A DNA stretch of 15,520 nucleotides from Deltaproteobacteria bacterium (GTDB taxonomy: Bacteria > Desulfobacterota > Desulfobulbia > Desulfobulbales > Desulfobulbaceae). Both the position numbers and the translations under genes were made by a program. The stretch covers positions 1-15,520 of the forward strand of contig JAADIK010000009.1 of assembly GCA_013151365.1 (NCBI GenBank), in the 5' to 3' direction. The number at the start of each line of letters is the position of its first letter. Position 1 is the stretch's first letter. Of this stretch, positions 1-6,334 are shown piece by piece. Below the pieces are notes generated by a model. It saw only the letters and a program-made list of their open reading frames with translations, was not told where the DNA came from and did not search any database.

Positions 1-1554
1 CCAGGGTCCATGGAGAAGGCAGACCCTCGGATATCGGAGCAGGCTGATAATGAAAGTAGGCAAAGTCGTCAAGCGAACTCTTTCGCGGATCATCCAGGCT
101 TCTCGCTATGCCGCCGAATACCCGATTAGCGAACCTGTTGTTCGGCCTGAAATAGGAGGCGATATAGTTCATCCGGGAGGACGAAATATTGTGAAATTCA
201 TTTATATATTGCAGGATATGCTCCATTACGATCAGGCCGGCCTTATGCTTGGAGGACTTTACCGCGGCATGGTGATGCATTAGCCAGGTATTCTGGTAAA
301 AGCGGAACATGGCGACATGACCATATATCCTTCCCCGCTCCTGGTAGATGACAAATCGGGCGATTTCCGGATTTTCCGTATAAAGTTTTTTGTAGAGCGC
401 CTTGAATTGTTCCTTCTGGTCCTTGATGTGGATATACTTGCCGGGATAGATAAAGCCGGTCTCGAAGAAGAATTCAAACAGCGCATCGAGGTCAACATTT
501 GTCGTGCTGATATATGAGTGCTTATTCATGGCCTGATGCAGCAGTGATGACAGCTTTATATGGTCGCGAACGTCCATGTCGATAATCGCCAGGCCGCATT
601 TTACGCAATCTTTCGCAGGTATTCTGTAAATGACCTGCGTTGTGCATTTAACCGCAAAGCCCTGGAGGAATTCCAACTCGACATCCCTGATGATCATTCC
701 CGGTAACAAAACGGCATAATCCGGGTCTTCCTCGACCGCAAAGCCGCCGCCGGAGATATCGAGCAAGGCCAGAGAGGTTTTGGTTTTTTTGCGGGTAAAG
801 GGATGCGGGAAGACGATATTCGGAAGCGGCGATAGTTTAAGCCGTTCACTGCGGATTTCTTTAGGTTTGAATCTTTGTATTTGGTTGTTGACCGGGCTGA
901 ATACAATGGTATTGCCGTGACGATTGCCGGTCTGGCGAATAATTTTACAACGGCCGGAGAACAAAAAATCCGATCGTCTCTCAATACTATGTTGACGGGA
1001 TTGGCGGTATCCAGTTGCGGTCGCCGGCATGAGGCCTTCGGTTGAATCGTTATTGAGAAGAACAGGGCGCTGAAGTTGATAAGTCGTCCTTCAAGGACTG
1101 CGCCGTTCTGGCTTATCTGGGCGGCAATGCCCTGGCATCGATGTCTTTTGATCGTTCTTGATTCCAGCTCATAACAGGTTTGGGGCAGAACAAGACGAGC
1201 ACCTTCATCGGTCATCTCCAGCATCTCGGCATCGACCTGAATTTTTTTTAGACCGTCACTGATATAAAAACCGTCAAATGCGTACGATTTCAATTTTTGC
1301 GCTACCTTGACAGGTTCCAACCAGGTACATTCCAACGTTTCATCATCGCAGACCTGGGGGGTCGCGGAAAGCGTAACAACGGATTGATACTTCAGGTGTT
1401 TGAATTGCAGGTTGATGGTGCCGTCATGAAAGTTGATGCTGTTTAACGAGTTGATCAACTGAGATTTGCGAAGAGGGGTGCGGTGTTTTTCCTGTTGGCT
1501 GGTTAAACATGTGTCGGCTGAGACTAAGGTGACATTGAAATTCGCATTTTGCAT
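1..1554 (-). pseudogene. PilZ-domain protein with acyltransferase-like C-terminal half; frameshifted, and partial at the left edge
   Basis: The ATG at 1552-1554 follows an AAGGAGT site at 1564-1570 with normal spacing, so I prefer it to the in-frame TTG at 1584. The first frame gives an N-terminal domain with RTIKR (RxxxR type) followed by INFSALF, and ends as NPVNIVLRDDRIFCS. The sense then continues in the next frame as GRCKIIRQTGN and stays open to the window edge, while the first frame degenerates and stops at 694. The second frame carries LALLDISGGGFAVEED, a PilZ DxSxxG motif, then FVIYQERGRIYGHVAMF and HHHAA with a following helix, which resemble a GNAT-type acyltransferase core. The break is most likely near the six-A run at 963-968 and equals one missing base. 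PilZ domains bind cyclic di-GMP, so the intact protein would be a c-di-GMP effector; the enzymatic role of the C-terminal half is inference. It could be a true pseudogene or an assembly or sequencing error. Confidence 0.8.
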
Positions 1555-1610
1555 GGCCGGACGACTCCTTGGGCTTGGTTTCAACTCAGCATTGTTTGTT
1601 CCACATTTTT

Positions 1611-1619
1611 ATTATATCA
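1611..1619 (-). promoter_or_regulatory. Extended -10 promoter for the PilZ gene
   Basis: On the minus strand TGATATAAT reads as an extended -10 element (TGN-TATAAT). It lies about 57 bases upstream of the PilZ ATG and just beyond the mobB stop codon. No good -35 hexamer is visible, which is normal for extended -10 promoters. This suggests the PilZ gene has its own start of transcription downstream of mobB. Confidence 0.45.
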
Positions 1620-1626
1620 TAACCGT

Positions 1627-2220
1627 TCAGATTGATTGTAATATTTTCTTGTTCTTTTGCAATCGGCATAGAGGGGGTTTTATTTTATTCTCCTGATGGA
1701 AAACTCGGGCTGCCGGTTCTTTCCGGTCGGCACTGTTCTCCAGGAAACGTTTTTCTATGAAATTCGCGATTTCCCGGCTCTGCTCAAGGCGGAAAACATT
1801 GTCGCCGTTCATTGTTCTGTCCGTGGCCAGGGCAATGACGCCGTTAACCCGGTCACGGAGCAGGTCATCCGCCGCCCTGGTTACTTCAATTTTCGCAATA
1901 TGCGGCTCATCTTTGAAACCTTCTGCAATGACAATGTCGACATGAGAAAAAAAGCGTTGCACCAGGTTGACAAGTGACATGACGGGAGCGGCGGTCATCA
2001 TGACCATCTGGTCAGGTGCGATAAAGGTCACGGCATCGGCCCCGGCTCTCCGGTACCTGGCGGTGTCCGTGTCAACATGATCAAAGGTTATCCCGGTTTC
2101 CTTGCTCGATTTGATCACCGCGACCAGATAGCCGTGTTCCTTGAGATGCTTGACTACCCGGACCGCAAGGGTTGTTTTTCCGGAGTTGTGCCAGCCGATA
2201 AAAGCAACAATCGGGACCAT
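1627..2220 (-). CDS. mobB: Molybdopterin-guanine dinucleotide biosynthesis adaptor protein MobB
   Basis: MobB is a GTP-binding P-loop protein that assists MobA in attaching GMP to molybdopterin, making the bis-MGD cofactor of enzymes such as formate dehydrogenases and DMSO-reductase family members. The protein opens with MVPIVAFIGWHNSGKTT, whose Walker A loop spans residues 9-17. It continues with HVDTDTARYRRAGADAV (about 49-65) and an IAEGFKDE segment, all typical of MobB. From this start it has 197 residues, somewhat longer than usual because of a basic tail of about 40 residues ending KNKKILQSI. An in-frame ATG at 2235 has AAGAGG directly against it with no spacer, so the ATG at 2220 fits homology better, although its own ribosome site is weak. 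No other molybdenum cofactor gene is in the window. The MITE-like element lies 61 bases upstream, between the gene and its likely promoter. Confidence 0.9.
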   Translation of the reverse strand: MVPIVAFIGWHNSGKTTLAVRVVKHLKEHGYLVAVIKSSKETGITFDHVDTDTARYRRAGADAVTFIAPDQMVMMTAAPVMSLVNLVQRFFSHVDIVIAEGFKDEPHIAKIEVTRAADDLLRDRVNGVIALATDRTMNGDNVFRLEQSREIANFIEKRFLENSADRKEPAARVFHQENKIKPPLCRLQKNKKILQSI

Positions 2221-2276
2221 GGTTATCCGTATCATCCTCTTGCGGCAGGACCATGTCCATGGGCTGCTGCTTTGAA

Positions 2277-2281
2277 ATAAA
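2277..2281. repeat. Left target site duplication of the MITE-like element
   Basis: ATAAA here immediately precedes the left terminal repeat and is repeated at 2501-2505 immediately after the right one. A five-base AT-rich match can arise by chance, but its exact abutment to both termini supports a duplication made on insertion. Confidence 0.55.
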
Positions 2282-2500
2282 CCTGAATCCGTGAGCGTTC
2301 GAGAACGGTGCAGATGCAAGGCGGCAACGATGTTAATTATCCTGGTGTGATATCAACGAGTTGCCAACGCAGCAGATGCGCCGTTCTCGGGCGGACCGCA
2401 GGGCGGCACGGTAAAGACCGGAAAACGCATTTATTTAGCAATAATGCAATAAATTTTACATATTGCATGGAGTATCACCTCAAGCCGTCACGGATCCAGG
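2282..2500. mobile_element. MITE-like palindromic element with terminal inverted repeats and target duplication
   Basis: The element begins CCTGAATCCGTGA (2282-2294) and ends TCACGGATCCAGG (2488-2500), inverted repeats matching at 12 of 13 positions. It is flanked on both sides by ATAAA (2277-2281 and 2501-2505), as expected of a target site duplication. Inside, CGAGAACGGTGC (2300-2311) pairs with GCGCCGTTCTCG (2378-2389) in a 12-bp stem with one wobble. GGCAAC (2323-2328) pairs with GTTGCC (2360-2365) within that stem. The other half holds a perfect 8-bp inverted repeat, ATGCAATA (2444-2451) and TATTGCAT (2461-2468). No transposase is encoded, so it would be a non-autonomous element moved in trans. 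A diverged inverted copy of the right arm is at the right edge of the window. Confidence 0.7.
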
Positions 2501-2505
2501 ATAAA
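2501..2505. repeat. Right target site duplication of the MITE-like element
   Basis: ATAAA follows directly after the right terminal repeat and matches 2277-2281. Removing the element and one copy would restore a continuous mobB upstream region reading TTTAT on the minus strand. Confidence 0.55.
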
Positions 2506-2598
2506 TTGAACCGAAACAGGGTTGCATCGACCGGCAGCGTAACCGTTGAGGACGGCTGCTGTCTGGCCGAAGAGGGCGATTTTTTTCAGACTCGTTAA

Positions 2599-2627
2599 AT
2601 TATAAGTCTCTATCGTCCTAAATACAA
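2599..2627 (-). promoter_or_regulatory. Candidate promoter for mobB, upstream of the inserted element
   Basis: On the minus strand TTGTAT (2622-2627) and a perfect TATAAT (2599-2604) are separated by 17 bases. Transcription from here would run through the MITE-like element into mobB. The -35 matches the consensus at only 3 of 6 positions. The stretch 2506-2789 around it holds no gene I can support, only this promoter-like pair and short inverted repeats. Confidence 0.4.
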
Positions 2628-2789
2628 AGAAAAAATTGTTGGGATTGAAAATATGGCTCGTCCGCAACCGTTGCCGAAGGAATATTCTCCTCCTGTGGAT
2701 GCGGGAATGGCGGAGTTCTTCCCGCGTCAAGGTTCCCGCAAGGTTAAAATTCGACGGCAGTCTGGGGCCTTGACAAGGTGTTGGCTGCG

Positions 2790-3686
2790 TCATTCTTCCT
2801 GAATTTGTCTTGGGCCTTGGTTGCCATTTTCAGGGTACTCCGGCGTTGCCCCTGTTTGAGAGGCGACGTAGGCCCCGGCGCGATTGGCCCGTTCCAGACA
2901 GACTTCCAGCGGCAGCCCGGACAGGTAGCCGATAATCAGGGCCGAAAAAAAGGCGTCCCCGCTGCCTACGGGGTCGGCGGCCGGTACCGGGAAACCGGCG
3001 TGAAAGACGCTCTGATCCCGGGTGATGAGCCGGGCACCGTTGGCGCCATCGGTAACCGCCAGCAGAGAAAGATCAAAGGCTGTCAGAAGAGCGTTGGCAA
3101 TGTCCTCTTCGGGGCCGCCCTGTTTGATGAACCAATCGTTGATGGTCAGCAGTTCCTCCCGATTGACCTTGAGCACATCGGCCGCGGCCAGGGATCGTCG
3201 GACATGCCCGGCCGGGGTGTAGGGTGGCCGCAGGTTGACATCATAAAATCTGCTCAGGGCCTTGTCGCACAGCCTTGCAATCACCTGGCGGCTGGTTTCG
3301 TTTCGCTGTGCAAGGGTGCCGAACACCAGGTGGTAGCGGGTGTCCCCCACAAAAGAGAGTGTTTCCTCAAGTTGGATGTTGTCCCAGGCGGCCGGGGCGG
3401 CGATGTCGAAGTGCGGCTGGTTCCGGTCGTCCAGCGACACCTGGACCCGGCCGGTTGGCAAAACCGGGTCCTGCTGAATGCCCTGGACCGGTAGACCTAG
3501 TTTTTTTACCTGATCAATGGTCTTCCGTCCCAGTTCATCATTCCCGACCCTGCTGATGATCATGGCCGGCCACCCCTGGGCATGAAGATGGTAGGCAACA
3601 TTGAGCGGGGCGCCGCCCAGAACTGTCGTCTCGGCAAATTGATCCCAGACGATTTCACCGATAGAGATGACCGGATTTTTTTTCAT
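2790..3686 (-). CDS. Fructokinase, PfkB (ribokinase) family
   Basis: This is a cytoplasmic sugar kinase of 298 residues, a normal PfkB length, that would phosphorylate fructose to fructose 6-phosphate with ATP. Visible family signatures are GGAPLNVA (24-31) and RVGNDELG (46-53) in the sugar-binding half, and DPVGSGDAFFSAL from residue 238, which contains the GSGD anion hole and the catalytic Asp 244. I chose the ATG at 3684-3686 because AGGAAGA precedes it with good spacing and the family opening (PVISIGEIVWD) follows at once; the longer frame starting at 3746 overlaps the promoter. It is divergent from sucrose synthase, whose reaction releases free fructose, and this context makes fructose the likely substrate. 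Other PfkB substrates cannot be excluded from sequence alone. Confidence 0.88.
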   Translation of the reverse strand: MKKNPVISIGEIVWDQFAETTVLGGAPLNVAYHLHAQGWPAMIISRVGNDELGRKTIDQVKKLGLPVQGIQQDPVLPTGRVQVSLDDRNQPHFDIAAPAAWDNIQLEETLSFVGDTRYHLVFGTLAQRNETSRQVIARLCDKALSRFYDVNLRPPYTPAGHVRRSLAAADVLKVNREELLTINDWFIKQGGPEEDIANALLTAFDLSLLAVTDGANGARLITRDQSVFHAGFPVPAADPVGSGDAFFSALIIGYLSGLPLEVCLERANRAGAYVASQTGATPEYPENGNQGPRQIQEE

Positions 3687-3728
3687 AAATATTCTTCCTG
3701 AAGCCTCGAATTCCTGGTAATTAAACAC

Positions 3729-3757
3729 ACTATAAAGGAATTTCATGCCGATATCAA
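3729..3757 (-). promoter_or_regulatory. Sigma70-type promoter for fructokinase
   Basis: On the minus strand TTGATA (3752-3757) and TATAGT (3729-3734) are separated by exactly 17 bases, each matching the consensus at 5 of 6 positions. The start of transcription would fall near 3722, giving a leader of about 36 bases. It lies in the 129-bp gap shared with the divergent sucrose synthase gene, for which I see no comparably good plus-strand promoter. Confidence 0.6.
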
Positions 3758-3815
3758 ATGAGGCGGAAGCTGCCGGTAGTAATTTTTCTGCCCGCCGGAC
3801 CCAGGGAACAAGGCA

Positions 3816-6215
3816 ATGTTGAAAGAATTAATGACCTATGTCGCACAGAACCGTGATGCCGTGCACGATCTGTTTCGCAGGTATCAGAGTCATGGCCGGA
3901 AGATGATGCTCTCCAGTGAGCTGTGGGATGAGTTTGTATCGCACTGCGAGGAAACCGGGGCGACCGCTTTGCTTGAATCCCCCTTGGCCCGAGCTGTTTC
4001 CAAAATCCAGGAGGCCGCGATTGCCGATCCCTGGATGTACTTCAATATCCGGCCCCGGGTCGCTCATATGCATTATCTGCGATATCATTTCGAGTCCATG
4101 TCCTTGACCGAGGTTTCCGTGTCAGAGTTCCTCGCCTTCAAGGAAAACCTGGTGGATGGCGAAAAGAACGAGTCGATTCTTGAAATTGATTTTATGCCCT
4201 TTGAGCGTTATTTCCCGAAAATGCAGCAGGCCCGCTCCATTGGTCACGGCGTCGAGTTCCTCAACCGTAAATTTTCAAACCGGCTGGCCAACGAGCTGAC
4301 CAGGGGCGACGAGTTGATCCTGTCTTTCCTGCGTCTGCATGGTTACCAGGATGTGTCGTTTATGGTCAACGACTCCATTCAGCATGTGCCGGACCTGCAA
4401 CGGGCTCTGCGCCGGGGCATGGAATTTCTGGACAATGCGCCCAAGGGGGCGACATGGCCCGATCTGGCCGAAGAACTCAGGCTTATGGGGTTCGAACCGG
4501 GCTGGGGGAGGGAAGTGAAACGAATCCGGGACAGTTTCAGCCTGCTGGCCGATATCCTGGAAGCCCCTGACCATGAGGCTCTGCAGGAATTTTTCAGCCG
4601 GATCCCCATGATTTTCAACATTGTTGTTTTTTCCCCGCATGGTTATTTCGGCCAGGAAAATGTCCTCGGCCTGCCTGATACCGGTGGTCAGATCGTTTAT
4701 ATTCTGGACCAGGTCCGGGCTCTGGAAAAGGAAATGCGGCAACGTATCTACGAGCAGGGGCTGGTCATTCAACCGCAGATCCTCATCGTCACCCGTTTGA
4801 TTCCCGAGGCCGGGGCGACGACCTGCAATCAACCGGAAGAGCCGGTACACGGTACTGACAATGTCCATATCGTCCGGATCCCTTTCCGGGCTCATGATGG
4901 ATCCGTCATTCCCCGGTGGATTTCCCGCTTTGAAGTCTGGCCCTACCTGGAAGAGTTTTCCCGGGAAGCGGAGAAAGAGATCATGGCCCGGTTCGGCCGG
5001 CGTCCCGATCTGGTTATCGGCAACTATTCGGATGGTAATCTGGCGGCCTATCTGCTGACCCAGAGACTTGGCGTAACGATGTGTACCATCGCCCACGCCC
5101 TGGAAAAAACAAAGTATCTCTATTCCGCCCTGTACTGGAGGGACATGGACGAACAGTATCATTTTTCCTGTCAATTCACTGCCGACCTGATTGCCATGAA
5201 CGCGGCCGACTTTATCATCACCTCCACCTACCAGGAGATCGCCGGCGGTAACAATATAGCAGGTCAGTATGAGAGCTATACCTCCTTTACCATGCCGGGG
5301 CTGCACCGGGTTATCAACGGAATCAACGTCTTTGATCCGAAATTCAACATTGTTTCACCGGGCTCGGATCCGGATGTTTATTTTCCTTACAGTGAGACCA
5401 AGCGCCGGTTGTCCGGCTTGCATGATGAGCTTGAGGACCTGGTATTCGGCCCGGTCCGGCCGGGGTGCAGGGGGCAGATCCAGGACCGGGAGCGGCCGCT
5501 GCTTTTTTCCATGGCCCGGCTTGATCATATCAAAAACCTGACCGGTCTGGTCGAGTGGTATGCAGGCTGCGACCGGCTGCGAGGCCTGACGAATCTGCTG
5601 CTTGTCGGCGGCACCACCGATCCTGATCTTTCAACGGACAATGAAGAACGCGAGCAGATCCTGCGTATGCATTCCCTGCTCGATCAATACGGGCTTGACG
5701 GCAATGTGCGCTGGCTGGGACTCCGGCTTGAAAAGCAATTGACCGGCGAGTTGTACAGGTATATGGGTGATCTGAGGTCCGCCTTTGTTCAGCCCGCTTT
5801 TTTCGAGGCCTTCGGCTTGACCGTCGTCGAGGCCATGGCCTCCGGCCTGCCAACCTTTGCCACCTGTTATGGCGGACCTTTGGAAATTATTGAAGACAAG
5901 GTATCGGGGTTTCATATTAATCCCAACCATGGCGACCAGGCGGCCGGGATCATGGCTGATTTTTTCGAGCGCTGTCAGCGCGAGCCGGACTATTGGCATA
6001 CCCTGTCACAGGGAGCGGTCAAACGGATACAGAGTCGTTATACCTGGAAGCTGTATGCCCAGCGGCTTTTGTCCCTGACCTGTATCTACGGCTTCTGGAA
6101 ATACGCCACCAACCTGGAGCGTCAGGAGACCAGCCGTTACCTGGAGATGTTCTATCATCTGCAACTGCGGCCGCGGGCCGCCGCCGTTGGTTGTTGCCAG
6201 GGTTCCTCCGATTAG
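3816..6215 (+). CDS. Sucrose synthase (GT4 family)
   Basis: The enzyme reversibly converts sucrose plus NDP to NDP-glucose and fructose in the cytoplasm. The 799-residue protein has full sucrose synthase length. An N-terminal regulatory region of about 260 residues includes WMYFNIRPRVAHMHYLR and the EFLAFKENLVDG segment. A GT-B catalytic core starts near residue 265 with IVVFSPHGYFGQENVLG and LPDTGGQIVYILDQVRALE. The donor-binding part has FSMARLDHIKNLTGLVEWY and, near 660-675, FFEAFGLTVVEAMASGLP, the E-x7-E motif of retaining GT4 enzymes. The length and N-terminal region separate it from sucrose-phosphate synthase. The ATG at 3816 is preceded by AGGGAACAAGG. The last 15 or so residues are low in conservation. 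It is divergent from fructokinase and convergent with sucrose-phosphate synthase, so the three form a sucrose block. Confidence 0.95.
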   Translation: MLKELMTYVAQNRDAVHDLFRRYQSHGRKMMLSSELWDEFVSHCEETGATALLESPLARAVSKIQEAAIADPWMYFNIRPRVAHMHYLRYHFESMSLTEVSVSEFLAFKENLVDGEKNESILEIDFMPFERYFPKMQQARSIGHGVEFLNRKFSNRLANELTRGDELILSFLRLHGYQDVSFMVNDSIQHVPDLQRALRRGMEFLDNAPKGATWPDLAEELRLMGFEPGWGREVKRIRDSFSLLADILEAPDHEALQEFFSRIPMIFNIVVFSPHGYFGQENVLGLPDTGGQIVYILDQVRALEKEMRQRIYEQGLVIQPQILIVTRLIPEAGATTCNQPEEPVHGTDNVHIVRIPFRAHDGSVIPRWISRFEVWPYLEEFSREAEKEIMARFGRRPDLVIGNYSDGNLAAYLLTQRLGVTMCTIAHALEKTKYLYSALYWRDMDEQYHFSCQFTADLIAMNAADFIITSTYQEIAGGNNIAGQYESYTSFTMPGLHRVINGINVFDPKFNIVSPGSDPDVYFPYSETKRRLSGLHDELEDLVFGPVRPGCRGQIQDRERPLLFSMARLDHIKNLTGLVEWYAGCDRLRGLTNLLLVGGTTDPDLSTDNEEREQILRMHSLLDQYGLDGNVRWLGLRLEKQLTGELYRYMGDLRSAFVQPAFFEAFGLTVVEAMASGLPTFATCYGGPLEIIEDKVSGFHINPNHGDQAAGIMADFFERCQREPDYWHTLSQGAVKRIQSRYTWKLYAQRLLSLTCIYGFWKYATNLERQETSRYLEMFYHLQLRPRAAAVGCCQGSSD

Positions 6216-6305
6216 GGCCTGTAAGAAAATAACAAGAACATCTTGCATCTCATCTTCAGTCCCTTAGGCGAAAGTTACGGTTTTTTTATACTTGAGTCCG
6301 TTATC

Positions 6306-6324
6306 GGGCGCCCCGCAGGCGCCC
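6306..6324. terminator. GC-rich hairpin between convergent sucrose genes
   Basis: GGGCGCC (6306-6312) and GGCGCCC (6318-6324) form a perfect 7-bp stem around a 5-base loop in the 119-bp gap between the two convergent genes. It begins about 10 bases after the sucrose-phosphate synthase stop codon. Neither strand has a T-run directly after the stem, so it is at best a weak intrinsic terminator, or a stabilising 3' end structure. Confidence 0.35.
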
Positions 6325-6334
6325 CGGCTTCAGG

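Noticed and set aside
2220..2640. A molybdenum cofactor riboswitch upstream of mobB
   Set aside because: The structured part coincides with the MITE-like element, which has a sister copy upstream of phoB, so the folding is explained by the repeat. I could not match the Moco motif conserved segments.
2488..2793. A 101-residue minus-strand reading frame covering the gap between fructokinase and the MITE-like element
   Set aside because: It has low-quality composition, ends within the element's terminal repeat, and contains the mobB promoter candidate. Part of it (KKIALFGQTAAVLNGYAAG) looks protein-like, but there is no start site or family match to support it.
2653..2802. A 49-codon plus-strand reading frame starting MARPQPLPKEY, after a weak GGGA site
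   Set aside because: It overlaps the end of the fructokinase gene in antisense, has a poor ribosome site, and matches no family I recognise.
4275..5306. A 343-residue minus-strand open frame inside sucrose synthase
   Set aside because: It is a shadow of a GC-rich coding strand; the plus-strand frame carries all the glycosyltransferase motifs.
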